A DNA stretch of 39,836 nucleotides from Treponema sp. (lineage in GTDB: Bacteria > Spirochaetota > Spirochaetia > Treponematales > Breznakiellaceae), in the NCBI GenBank assembly GCA_031258225.1, contig JAIRND010000168.1, forward strand, positions 1 through 39,836. The letters are read 5' to 3'. Both the position numbers and the translations under genes were made by a program. Under the pieces are notes generated by a model, which had not been told where the DNA came from, did not search any database, and saw only the letters and a list, made by a program, of their open reading frames with translations. Shown here piece after piece: positions 7,555 to 15,820 of this stretch. Position 1 is the first letter of the stretch. Each line of letters begins with the position of its first letter.

Positions 7555-9864
7555 TTAGTAACTCCACCTGAACCCCAACGAGGGGATGGGAATGGGGATA
7601 TGGTAGAGGACCGCCAGGCTCCCCCTGTCCTCCTTCCCGGTGTAGGGGTTAAACGTGGCGTTCCCCAGGGGGCCGGTGGAAAACACATGCTCCACGGCCG
7701 CGTAGAATTCCCACCGGCTCTTTCCGCGGGGGCTATAGACAAGAAAGGAACAGGTAATGTCCACGGGGATGGCAAAGGACCGCTTGTCCGGCTCCGCGGC
7801 GGCAAAGGAGACAAAGCCAAGGCCGGCCGTTACGACGAACCGCTCCACGGGTCTGATGTTGAGGACCATGTCGAGCGAGTGGAAACGGTGAAACGGGAGG
7901 TAGTGCCAGTCCCCGGACACGGCGTTGATGATGTTGGTAAGGGAACCCTCCGGCAGCCCCGGCTCCCGGTAGCGGGCGTGGCTGAACGAATAGACAATCC
8001 GGCCGTCAAGCCGGCGGCCCCCACGTTTCAGGAGCGTAAGATCAAGGCCCCATATATGCCCCTGTCCGTCGGAGTATAGCTCCCACGCGGAAGAAGCGGC
8101 GCCGGCGAACACGTAGGTCCGGTTAACAACATACGTGTAGTAACCTTCAACATCAAGGCTGAAAGCGCCGGCGGCCTCAAGGCGCAGCCCCCCCGCGCCG
8201 GTAACGGCCCGGTCGGGCCGCCGGGCCGCGTCGCCGAACATCTCCCGCATCCACCGGCTGTCCGATACCGCGTTGGCGGAGGAAAAGAATCCCGCCCCCA
8301 GGAACAGGGACAGGGAATCCAACGGCCCCCTGTTTTTCAGGAGGCCGAACTCCAGGTTTAACCGGGGGGAGAGGACGGGCCGACTGGAAGCGGCGGGCCG
8401 CCCGGCGGCCTCCCCCATAACAACCACGTGATCCAGGCGCAGCCCAAGTTCCGTCCCAAAACCCTGGCCGGGGCTCCGGTAGTTCGCCAGAACGTACGCC
8501 GCCCCGGAAAAACTCCGAAGCCGCGTATAATCGGCGCCGGGCGGTTTCATCCCCGCGGGAAGTTCGGCCTCCCCCTCCGGGCGCAGGTAGAGTCCCTCCA
8601 GCCCCAGCGACGTAAGAAAGCCCCGGCCCGGGTTCCATTCAAATTCCGCCCTCCCCTGAACGGTGGCGGCCTCATCGGCCAGGAATATCTCCCCGCCGCT
8701 GGCGCGGCCCTCCAGCTCGGAACGCCGGTAAGCGGCCCCCAGGCCCGCGTTAAGGGTCATGTCGTCCCGTGGATTGTAGCTCAGACCCAACAGACCAAAA
8801 CCCCGGTAGCTTGACCGGTCCCCGGCGATCTCAAGGCCGCTCAGGGGATCCGCCTGTCCTGTACTGGTACGGGCCACACCGTCGGCGCCGAAGAACCCCG
8901 TAAGGCTCAGTTCCAGGCTGCCGGTAACACGGTAAGCGGAATTAAGGGCGATGTCCCGGATGTAGGGGGCTGTTGAAATGGATGCCGCGGACGTTAAAAA
9001 CTCCGGTCCCGATTGCCCGGAGAGCCCCCGCGCCGCCAGGATTACGGGATCGTAGTAACTCAGCCTGCCCGTGATCATCACCGCCCCGCGGCCGGCAAGC
9101 GGGAAGGAGAGGCCGGCGCCGGCCATTGCGGTGGACAGGTCCAGTTCAAATTCCAGGTCCCGGGGGGAAGGTTTTTTGACGGCAAGATCCAGAAGCCCCG
9201 AAACGGCATGGCCGTAACGGACTGAAAACACGCCGTGGGTAAGCCGGGCGCTTTCAAGCGTCCGCGCATCGAATATCGACACTTCCCCGCCCCAGTGGTA
9301 GGGGGGTTCGATGTAGAAACCGTCCAGCGCCGTCATAAGGTCCCCGGGCCGCCCTTCCCGCGGACCGGGCGCGGCGGAAAAGGGCCTCCAATCTCCGGCC
9401 TCCTCCGGCGGCGGTTCCATGGAGACCGCCGGATCTTCAACGATCCCGGGTTCCCCGGCAGGTTGAATTTCCTCCTCTTTCGGAACCACGTCGTGTTTCA
9501 CCGCGTCTTCCACCACCTCCTTCACCTCATCACGGTTCTCTTCCAGAACCAGTTCCTCGGCTTCCAGGGTCCCGGTAAGGCGGAGTTCCAGCACAAATTC
9601 ATCGCCTTCCGTATCGATCGTGAGGCGCCCGGAATCGTAACCCGGATAAGTACCGCGGATAACGACGGGCCGATCATCCGGTACGCTCAAAATAACCCGG
9701 CCCTCCCCGTCCCCCTGGTAACTTGTTCCGTCGTAGGAACGAATCTCCGCCCCTTCCAGGGGGATTCCCAGTTCCCCGTCCAGGATCGTTATACCCACAT
9801 CCCGCGCCCCAAGGGGGAGAACGGCACAAAGCGTTACCGTAAACCAGAATGGCAGGCTTCGCAT
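7555..9864 (-). CDS. TonB-dependent outer-membrane receptor-like protein
   Basis: 769-aa outer-membrane protein with a signal peptide (MRSLPFWFTVTLCAVLPLGA). A carboxypeptidase-regulatory-like beta domain follows at about 22-95 (ILDGELGIPLEGAEIRS, then RLTG). An acidic linker of about 70 residues comes next, then a plug-like region at about 170-235 (GDLMTALDGFYIEPPYHW, VRYGHAVSGLLDLAVKKPS). The remainder is a beta-barrel rich in alternating Tyr/aromatic strands, ending in FRWSY, a suitable barrel terminus. ELVLEE at about 98-103 may be a TonB box but is not canonical. It heads the ExbB-ExbD-ExbD-TonB operon. The substrate is unknown; a sugar or polysaccharide fragment would fit the neighbourhood. 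Confidence 0.8.
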   Translation of the reverse strand: MRSLPFWFTVTLCAVLPLGARDVGITILDGELGIPLEGAEIRSYDGTSYQGDGEGRVILSVPDDRPVVIRGTYPGYDSGRLTIDTEGDEFVLELRLTGTLEAEELVLEENRDEVKEVVEDAVKHDVVPKEEEIQPAGEPGIVEDPAVSMEPPPEEAGDWRPFSAAPGPREGRPGDLMTALDGFYIEPPYHWGGEVSIFDARTLESARLTHGVFSVRYGHAVSGLLDLAVKKPSPRDLEFELDLSTAMAGAGLSFPLAGRGAVMITGRLSYYDPVILAARGLSGQSGPEFLTSAASISTAPYIRDIALNSAYRVTGSLELSLTGFFGADGVARTSTGQADPLSGLEIAGDRSSYRGFGLLGLSYNPRDDMTLNAGLGAAYRRSELEGRASGGEIFLADEAATVQGRAEFEWNPGRGFLTSLGLEGLYLRPEGEAELPAGMKPPGADYTRLRSFSGAAYVLANYRSPGQGFGTELGLRLDHVVVMGEAAGRPAASSRPVLSPRLNLEFGLLKNRGPLDSLSLFLGAGFFSSANAVSDSRWMREMFGDAARRPDRAVTGAGGLRLEAAGAFSLDVEGYYTYVVNRTYVFAGAASSAWELYSDGQGHIWGLDLTLLKRGGRRLDGRIVYSFSHARYREPGLPEGSLTNIINAVSGDWHYLPFHRFHSLDMVLNIRPVERFVVTAGLGFVSFAAAEPDKRSFAIPVDITCSFLVYSPRGKSRWEFYAAVEHVFSTGPLGNATFNPYTGKEDRGSLAVLYHIPIPIPSLGFRWSY

Positions 9865-9912
9865 ACCCGAAGGCTACCACATTCATCCTCTTTCGCGTAC
9901 CCCCAGGGCACG

Positions 9913-9992
9913 GATAAACGCATAGGAATTTTATGGTCGCATCCCCAGCCTACAGAATACCCCAAAACGTACCCTATTCCTATGCGTTTATC
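9913..9992. repeat. 17-bp perfect inverted repeat, 46-base spacer
   Basis: GATAAACGCATAGGAAT at 9913-9929 recurs as its exact reverse complement at 9976-9992. The spacing suggests two operator half-regions bridged by a regulator, or a cruciform. It sits 48 bases from the receptor gene start and about 165 bases from the oxidoreductase start, so it could control both. Confidence 0.75.
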
Positions 9993-10001
9993 GTGTCCGG
10001 G

Positions 10002-10046
10002 GCCGGCGCATATAAACCATGTGAACCGTGCCTAAAACAGGGTTGT
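10002..10046. repeat. Dispersed 45-bp repeat, copy 1
   Basis: Begins GCCGGCGCATATAAACCAT and ends in CAGGGTTGTG. It matches 32321-32365 with about four substitutions and a one-base gap. In both places it lies in the intergenic region ahead of a minus-strand gene (receptor here, nagA there) in the same orientation relative to that gene. No internal hairpin was found. It may be a regulator site or a dispersed extragenic element. Confidence 0.6.
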
Positions 10047-10157
10047 GTTGGGTCCTTTTTTCTCGACCTTGTATCAGGCAACGATGGTGGTTATCGTGGG
10101 TATAAGGGCCGGTTGAGCAAACAACATAATCTCATCCGGAGAGCGCCAGGGGGGATC

Positions 10158-11816
10158 ATGCTGGAATTAACATTGGACTGTCTGAAAAAAAAACGGGCGG
10201 AATTTGAACAGGCGGGGATTCGGGTACCCTCCTTTGACATTGAGGCGGTCCGGGAAAAAACCCGCGCCGCCCCGGTCTGGGTTCACTTCAGTTCCGGCAA
10301 CCTGTTCAAGGGGTACCATTCGGCGCTGGCCCAGCGGCTTATCGAGGGGGGCTTTAGCGACCGGGGTATTATCGCCGTGGAGCCCTTTGACTACGAGATC
10401 ATCCACCGCGTCTACGAACCGCGCGACAACCTGGGCATCCGGGTGGTCATGAAGACCGGCGGGGATCTGGAAAAAGAACTTATCGCCGGCGTAACCGAGG
10501 CCCTTGCCACGGACAACGCCGGGTCCTGGGAACGGCTTAAGGTCATATTCCGCGCCCCTTCCCTCCAACTGGTGTCCCTGTCCATCACGGAGAAGGGCTA
10601 CGACCTGCGGACCCTGGACGGCGGCTTCCGCCCGGAGATCAGCGGGGAATTCGATTCGGGTCCCGGCGCCCCGGTCCACGCCATGACCAAACTCTGCGCC
10701 CTCTGCCGGGAACGCTGGCTGGCGGGGGCCGTTCCCCTCGCGCTGGTAAGCACCGATAACTTTTCCCACAACGGGGACCGGCTGAGGGACGCCCTTCTTA
10801 CGGTGGCCCGCGAATGGAAGGATCGCCGTCATGTGGAACAGGGCTTTGTGGACTGGCTTTCCAACCCCGCCTCGGTGTCGTTCCCCCTCAGCATGATCGA
10901 CAAGATCACCCCCTACCCCTCGGAGCGGGTATGGCGGCGGCTTGAGACGCTTGTGAGCGGCATGGAGATCATCACAACCGCGAAAAATTCCGTTACCGCC
11001 CCCTTTGTAAACACCGAGGAAGCCGAATATTTGGTTATCGAGGATCGGTTCCCCAATGGCAGGCCCCCGCTGGAACAGGCCGGTGTCTACATGGCGGACC
11101 GGCGGACCGTGGATATGGCCGAACGGATGAAAGTCTGCACCTGCCTTAACCCGCTGCACACGGCCCTTGCCATTTTCGGCTGTCTTTTGGGCTACCGGAG
11201 CATCGCCGGTGAAATGGAGGACCCGGACCTTGCCGCCCTGGTAACGGGGATCGGCTACGACGAGGGAATGCCCGTGGTCGTCGATCCGGGGATCATCCGG
11301 CCCGCGGATTTTCTTGAGGAGGTGCTGACCAAACGGCTCCCCAACGCCAATATTCCCGATACCCCCCAGCGTATCGCCACGGACACCTCACAAAAACTCG
11401 GTATCCGTTTTGGGGAGACGATCAAACTCTACGCCGCCAGGGACGACCTGGACCTTAACAGCCTTACGCTTATCCCCCTGGTGATCGCCGCCTGGTGCCG
11501 CTACCTTCTGGGCGTCGACGACGAGGGGAACGCCTTCACGCCAAGCCCCGACCCCCTGCTGCCGGAACTCCGGCGGGAACTTGGGGGAGTACAGGCGGGC
11601 CTTCCCGCCAGCGCCGCCGGAAAACTGCGGGGAATCCTTTCCAACAGCAAAATTTTCGCCCTCGATCTCTACGAGGCGGGATTGGGTGAACGGATCGAAT
11701 CCTGTTTCGCGGAACTTCTGGCCGGACCGGGGGCGGTACGGAAAACCCTCCACAAGTACCTTCACGGACGCCGCGGCCGGAGCGGTGAACCGGGGGCTCA
11801 CGGCGCGGCCCGGTAA
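10158..11816 (+). CDS. Mannitol dehydrogenase-family oxidoreductase (UxuB-like)
   Basis: 552-aa NAD-dependent polyol/hexuronate oxidoreductase of the family that includes mannitol dehydrogenase and D-mannonate oxidoreductase (fructuronate reductase, UxuB). Recognisable parts are VHFSSGNLFKGY near 37-48 (variant dinucleotide-binding loop), VSLSITEKGYDL, LALVSTDNFSHNGDRL, FPLSMIDKITPYPSERV (for the usual FPxSMVDRITP) and KVCTCLNPLHTALAIFGCLLGY (for the usual LNGxHxxLAxxG). The start at 10158 was chosen for its AGGGGGG Shine-Dalgarno; the frame is open 75 codons further upstream without a plausible start. It is longer than the E. coli enzymes (about 490 aa). Fructuronate to mannonate is a reasonable role given the UxuA-like gene at 37930. 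Confidence 0.82.
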   Translation: MLELTLDCLKKKRAEFEQAGIRVPSFDIEAVREKTRAAPVWVHFSSGNLFKGYHSALAQRLIEGGFSDRGIIAVEPFDYEIIHRVYEPRDNLGIRVVMKTGGDLEKELIAGVTEALATDNAGSWERLKVIFRAPSLQLVSLSITEKGYDLRTLDGGFRPEISGEFDSGPGAPVHAMTKLCALCRERWLAGAVPLALVSTDNFSHNGDRLRDALLTVAREWKDRRHVEQGFVDWLSNPASVSFPLSMIDKITPYPSERVWRRLETLVSGMEIITTAKNSVTAPFVNTEEAEYLVIEDRFPNGRPPLEQAGVYMADRRTVDMAERMKVCTCLNPLHTALAIFGCLLGYRSIAGEMEDPDLAALVTGIGYDEGMPVVVDPGIIRPADFLEEVLTKRLPNANIPDTPQRIATDTSQKLGIRFGETIKLYAARDDLDLNSLTLIPLVIAAWCRYLLGVDDEGNAFTPSPDPLLPELRRELGGVQAGLPASAAGKLRGILSNSKIFALDLYEAGLGERIESCFAELLAGPGAVRKTLHKYLHGRRGRSGEPGAHGAAR

Positions 11817-11831
11817 TCCGGCCCGCCGGTA

Positions 11832-12446
11832 TCAGCGCCGGTTGTTCCAGGCCCCCTGAGCGCAACCAACTCCTAGGGGGATCAGGCTAAGGGCCAGCAG
11901 GGGAAGGCCCAGCCTGTGGTCCTGGCGGAAAAAGGCCCAGTAGGCCGTGGCGGCAAGGAGGGGCAGCGCCAGACCGGCCAGGACGGCCGGAATACGGGCG
12001 AGCCAGGGTCCCCGCAGGATGATGCCCCCCAAAAAAGGAAGCCCCGCGGCAATGGCGGTCCACAGCAGGGGTACCAGTACCAGCAGGACAGGATCCCCCT
12101 GGGCCCCCCAATTCACCGCCCGGAGCGCCCCCATCGGGATGATCCAGAGCAGGGCAAAACCGGTAAAATCCAGGGTCCCGGAGTTCAGCCTGAACAGGGC
12201 CATCACCAGGTACACGAGCAGCGGAAGCAACACCGGCGCGACAACCAAATCGACGCAGCCGGAGAGCCAGCGGGAAAAACCGAAGCCTCCGGGCTTGATA
12301 AACGCGCCGTAAAAAAATTGAAAAATCGCGGCGACACTCCCCAGCAGCAGGGCCCAGACCCCCCCGTACCCGGACTCCCCCGCGGGAGAAACGGAACGCC
12401 AAAACAGGTAAAACAGGGGCAGCCAGAGAAGGCAAAAAATACTCAT
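11832..12446 (-). CDS. Small integral membrane protein, function unknown
   Basis: 204 aa, almost entirely hydrophobic, with about six membrane helices (near 2-18, 28-50, 62-85, 92-108, 118-145 and 150-175) separated by short glycine/proline turns. No catalytic or transport motif was recognised. It converges on the UxuB-like gene with only 15 bases between stops and diverges from cysS. The Shine-Dalgarno is weak. Probably real because it is long, free of competing coding signal on the other strand, and has coherent membrane topology. Confidence 0.6.
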   Translation of the reverse strand: MSIFCLLWLPLFYLFWRSVSPAGESGYGGVWALLLGSVAAIFQFFYGAFIKPGGFGFSRWLSGCVDLVVAPVLLPLLVYLVMALFRLNSGTLDFTGFALLWIIPMGALRAVNWGAQGDPVLLVLVPLLWTAIAAGLPFLGGIILRGPWLARIPAVLAGLALPLLAATAYWAFFRQDHRLGLPLLALSLIPLGVGCAQGAWNNRR

Positions 12447-12574
12447 ACCGTCAAACTACCACGGGACGCTTTTTTTATACAGTATTCTTGGAGGGATAAA
12501 CCCCTTTTGTTGCCCTGTCCGCGATCCCCGTGGCCTTGATCATTCTCCCCGTTTTTCATATTCTAAAGGCATTT

Positions 12575-14029
12575 ATGGTCCAGAACACCGGGAAACTTAC
12601 CCTGTACAATACTCTGGGACGGGAGACGCGGACTTTTGAGCCTCTGGCGGAGGGCCGGGTCGGGTTTTACGGTTGCGGGCCTACGGTTTACAACTATGCC
12701 CATATCGGGAACCTGCGGGCCTATGTAACCCACGATATTCTTACCCGTACCCTGCGCCGTATGGGCTATGATGTTACCCACGTGATGAACATCACCGATG
12801 TGGGGCACCTTTCCGGCGATAATGACGAAGGGGACGACAAGGTGCTGAAAAGCGCCGAAGAACGGGGCAAGAGCGTCCTGGAGATCGCCGATTTTTACAC
12901 AAAGGCCTTTTTTAACGACACGGAGCGGATGAACATCGAACGGCCCACGGTGGTCTGCAAGGCCACCGAGCATGTGGGGGAGATGATCGACCTGATTAAG
13001 CGGATCGAGGCCAACGGCTATACCTACCTGAGCGGGGGAAACCTCTACTTCGACGTGGGTAAATTCCCCGCGTATGGGGAACTGTCCCCGCGGAACGATC
13101 AGAAGGCCCGGTCGCGGGTAAAAGAGGACCCGAACAAGCGAAACCCCCAGGACTTTGTGCTGTGGTTTACCAGAAGTAAATTCGAGGATCACGCGCTGGC
13201 GTGGGACAGTCCCTGGGGCCGGGGTTATCCGGGCTGGCATATCGAGTGTTCCGCCATGAGCATAAGGTACCTGGGGGAACAGTTCGACATCCACGCCGGG
13301 GGCATCGATCATGTGTCAATTCACCACACCAATGAAATTGCCCAGAGCGAGGCCGCCACGGGCAAGCGTCCCTGGGTCAATTTTTGGGTCCACAACGAGT
13401 TTTTGATTCAGGACAAGGGCAAAATGTCCAAGTCTTCCGGCGGTTTTATTACCTTGCGGAGCCTTATGGACGCCGGTTACGATCCTCTGGATTACCGTTA
13501 CTTTCTCCTGGGCGGCCATTACCGCAGCCAGCTCCAGTTCTCCTGGGAAAGTCTTGAGACCGCCAAAAACGCGCGGCGTTCCCTTATGGAGCGTATCCGG
13601 GTCCTGGGGGCGGGTTCCGGGGGGAGGCGGGGTTCCGGCGCTCGCGGGCTGTCGGAAAAGGCGAACGCCCATCTGGCGGCCTTTAACCGGGCCCTGGAGG
13701 ACGATCTTTCCAGCCCCCGCGCCCTGGCGGAACTGTGGGGGCTTATCCGGGATCCGGATGTTGAGGCGGGAGAGGCCCTGGCCTGCGCCGTTGACATGGA
13801 CCGGGTGCTGGGTTTTGGGCTTGCCGGGGAGGACCGGGGCGGGGATGATCCCGAACGGGAAAAGGAAATAGAGAGGCTTGTAGCCGAAAGAACAGCCGCG
13901 AAAAAGGTAAAAGACTATGCGAAGGCGGATGGCATACGCGCGATTCTTAACGAACAAGGCATCCTGTTGGAGGACGGTCCGGCGGGTACGCGTTGGCATA
14001 AAATCCAGGGGTGGACCCAGGGGAGATGA
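12575..14029 (+). CDS. cysS: Cysteinyl-tRNA synthetase
   Basis: Class I aminoacyl-tRNA synthetase that charges tRNA-Cys, 484 aa from the chosen start. The HIGH motif appears as HIGN at 43-46. The zinc-binding cysteine of CGPTVYNYAH is Cys34, with further ligands in WHIECSAMS and HHTNEIAQSEA. KMSKS is at 283-287. The C-terminal helical anticodon-binding region ends with KVKDYAKADGIRAILNEQGI, typical of the family. An upstream ATG at 12530 would add 15 hydrophobic residues absent from the family; ATG at 12575 follows AAAGG and begins in the normal place (KLTLYNTLGR). Confidence 0.97.
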   Translation: MVQNTGKLTLYNTLGRETRTFEPLAEGRVGFYGCGPTVYNYAHIGNLRAYVTHDILTRTLRRMGYDVTHVMNITDVGHLSGDNDEGDDKVLKSAEERGKSVLEIADFYTKAFFNDTERMNIERPTVVCKATEHVGEMIDLIKRIEANGYTYLSGGNLYFDVGKFPAYGELSPRNDQKARSRVKEDPNKRNPQDFVLWFTRSKFEDHALAWDSPWGRGYPGWHIECSAMSIRYLGEQFDIHAGGIDHVSIHHTNEIAQSEAATGKRPWVNFWVHNEFLIQDKGKMSKSSGGFITLRSLMDAGYDPLDYRYFLLGGHYRSQLQFSWESLETAKNARRSLMERIRVLGAGSGGRRGSGARGLSEKANAHLAAFNRALEDDLSSPRALAELWGLIRDPDVEAGEALACAVDMDRVLGFGLAGEDRGGDDPEREKEIERLVAERTAAKKVKDYAKADGIRAILNEQGILLEDGPAGTRWHKIQGWTQGR

Positions 14030-14074
14030 ACCGTCCCGGGCTGTAACAAATCAGGGAAATAGGTTGTTTTTAGT

Positions 14075-14638
14075 ATGGATAAGAAATCTCCAGGCCCGGA
14101 ATTCCGTAATCTCTATGATACGGTGTTTCCTATCCTGTTTCGTGTCGCCTACCGGATTGCCGCCAGTGAAGAAGCGGCCGAGGATCTGTGTCAGGAGGCT
14201 TTTTTTCGACTTTATGAAAAAAACATGGTATTTCCCAACCCGGAGGAGGCCAAGTATTGGCTTATCCGGGTAGTTAAAAACGCGTCGCTAAATTACGCAA
14301 AACGCAAAGAACGGGAACGGAAGGCCTACCAGCGGGCTTTCCGGGAAGATGTAAGGGAGACCGAAAGCGGGGAGGGGCTTCTTATAAAAAAAGAGGTCCG
14401 GCGGGAAGTCCAGGAAGCGATGAAAAAGCTGCCGGAGAACCTGCGAATGGTATTGATATTGAAAGAGTATGGTGAGATGAATTACAAGGATATTGGCCGT
14501 ACCTTAGGAATAAGCGAAGGGAATGTCAAAGTCCGGGTTTTTAGGGCCCGGGAGCGGCTTTCCGCTATTCTGGAAGCGGTGGAACAGCGTCAAATCGCTG
14601 AAAAGCGTCCAGGAAAGGATGGTTCAGATGTGTCCTGA
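14075..14638 (+). CDS. ECF-type RNA polymerase sigma factor
   Basis: 187-aa group-4 (extracytoplasmic function) sigma factor. Region 2 lies at about 10-75 (LFRVAYRIAASEEAAEDLCQ, then FRLYEK and YWLIRVVKNASLN). Region 4 lies at about 112-170 (LPENLRMVLILKEYGEMNY, then IGRTLGISEGNVKVRVFRAR as the helix-turn-helix). The next gene, overlapping by 11 bases, carries a zinc-type anti-sigma motif, so this is probably a cognate sigma/anti-sigma pair sensing envelope conditions. The regulon is unknown; autoregulation is usual for the class. Confidence 0.92.
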   Translation: MDKKSPGPEFRNLYDTVFPILFRVAYRIAASEEAAEDLCQEAFFRLYEKNMVFPNPEEAKYWLIRVVKNASLNYAKRKERERKAYQRAFREDVRETESGEGLLIKKEVRREVQEAMKKLPENLRMVLILKEYGEMNYKDIGRTLGISEGNVKVRVFRARERLSAILEAVEQRQIAEKRPGKDGSDVS

Positions 14639-15245
14639 TCGTCAAATTCTTTCACTGTATCTGGACGGGGAGTTACCCTCCCCCTGGAAGGAAAAATTGG
14701 AGGCCCACCTGGCCTCCTGCCCCGGCTGCCGGGCCGCGGTCGGCGCCTGGGAACGGATTTCCAAGGAACTGCGGATTGAAGACAAGCCGGGCCGCGGCGA
14801 GCGGGTGTGGGAACGTCTGGGCGCCCGTGTAGCCGCCGTCGAAGCCGCCGCAACCGCTCCGCCGCGGGGGCCGCGGGAGTTCTCCGGTCTGCGGAACCTT
14901 GGGGGGTTCTGGCGCCGCAGGGTAAGCCTTCCCCTCCCCGCCCTGGCGGCGCTGGGCGCGGCGGCGGCGGCCTTTGTGTTCATTCTGGGCTCACGGTGGT
15001 TGAATCCCCCCTCTGTGCCTCCCTCGACTTCGCCGTTTATTTCCATGGATTCCGGGGGCATCGATATGGAATTCAGGGATATCCCCGCCGTTATGGACGG
15101 CACGGACCTGTTTCAATATCTGGAAAACGCGGATTCAAGTGAGATTATGATTATCCGCCTGCCCGAAAACCGGAGTTTCCGCAGCGCCGGGGAACCGACG
15201 ATCATCAAAGCCGCGGATTATTATCCGGGAAGGTTCCAGGAATGA
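14628..15245 (+). CDS. Zinc-finger anti-sigma factor, single-pass membrane protein
   Basis: 205 aa. The N-terminal cytoplasmic domain has the ZAS signature HLASCPGC at about 27-34, after DRQILSLYLDGELPSPWKEK. One membrane helix lies near 105-125 (LPALAALGAAAAAFVFILGS). The rest is periplasmic (SMDSGGIDMEFRDIPAV, then DSSEIMIIRLPENRSF). The ATG at 14628 was chosen because AGGAAAGG sits about nine bases upstream; ATG 14619 abuts that motif. It overlaps the sigma gene by 11 bases and the next gene by four (ATGA). It likely holds the ECF sigma at the membrane until a signal arrives. Confidence 0.85.
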   Translation: MCPDRQILSLYLDGELPSPWKEKLEAHLASCPGCRAAVGAWERISKELRIEDKPGRGERVWERLGARVAAVEAAATAPPRGPREFSGLRNLGGFWRRRVSLPLPALAALGAAAAAFVFILGSRWLNPPSVPPSTSPFISMDSGGIDMEFRDIPAVMDGTDLFQYLENADSSEIMIIRLPENRSFRSAGEPTIIKAADYYPGRFQE

Positions 15246-15820
15246 TCCGTTTTCCGCGTCCCTGCCACGACCTTTTGAGGGGCATTGTATTTATCACGAC
15301 TCTGGGCGCCGGTTTCGGCCAGGAACCCTCGCTGGAAGACCTGCTGCCGGGGCTCAAGGAACGGGCGGTTGTTCTGGAGATCACCTCCCGGGTGGTGGAC
15401 CGGAACCAGCAGATCGTCTGGAATTCGGTTAATTCCAAGGTAATGTTCCCCGGAAGGCCGGTACGGATAAACATGATGGGGACCAACGTGGCGATGACCC
15501 TCCAGTTTACCCTGTTCTTTAGGCTCGGAACCCCCGAAAGCGTCCTTGTGGCCCAGGGGCAGATCTGGGTGGAGGTGCCGGATAAGGGTATCTGGTATCA
15601 GCCTACCCTGCAGACCATTCCGATAGAAGTTGGGGAGTCCATATTCTTTTTCCCCCTCGGTTCCCCCAATTCGCCGGAAGAAACACGGATAGAGCTGCTG
15701 CTGGAGATCCGGCCCTACGACGATGACCGCATGGAACGGCCGGGGCCGCGCGACCGGCAGGAACCCGCCGGACCCGGACCGTCCCCGGAAGCGCCGGGGG
15801 GAGAACCCGAAGCCCGGTGA
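15242..15820 (+). CDS. Exported protein of the ECF operon, function unknown
   Basis: 192 aa with a signal peptide (hydrophobic LLRGIVFITTLGAGFG after an MIRFPRPCHD start), so it is exported. The central region (about 40-150) is a beta-rich domain (VVLEITSRVVDRNQQIVWNS, then VAMTLQFTLFFRLG and GQIWVEVPDKGIWYQPT). The tail is proline-rich and disordered. Start and stop overlap both neighbours (ATGA and GTGA), indicating tight translational coupling with the anti-sigma factor and the transglutaminase-like lipoprotein. No family was recognised; a periplasmic partner of the sensing complex is a reasonable guess. Confidence 0.75.
   Translation: MIRFPRPCHDLLRGIVFITTLGAGFGQEPSLEDLLPGLKERAVVLEITSRVVDRNQQIVWNSVNSKVMFPGRPVRINMMGTNVAMTLQFTLFFRLGTPESVLVAQGQIWVEVPDKGIWYQPTLQTIPIEVGESIFFFPLGSPNSPEETRIELLLEIRPYDDDRMERPGPRDRQEPAGPGPSPEAPGGEPEAR

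Larger units (their letters stand above)
9865..10157. promoter_or_regulatory. Divergent control region between the receptor operon and the UxuB-like gene
   Basis: The 293 bases hold the start regions of two divergent genes and no gene of their own. They contain a perfect 17-bp inverted repeat (arms 9913-9929 and 9976-9992, 46-base spacer). A block of about 45 bp (10002-10046) is repeated almost unchanged at 32321-32365. Individual promoter boxes are not distinct enough to place. Confidence 0.55.

Noticed and set aside
9865-10157. Possible riboswitch ahead of the TonB receptor
   Set aside because: No conserved cobalamin, TPP or similar core motif was found. The visible structure is a widely spaced inverted repeat that fits an operator better.
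9933-10157. In-frame 75-codon upstream extension of the UxuB-like gene
   Set aside because: It covers the 17-bp inverted repeat and the dispersed block, looks non-coding, and lacks a ribosome-binding site. ATG 10158 has a strong one.
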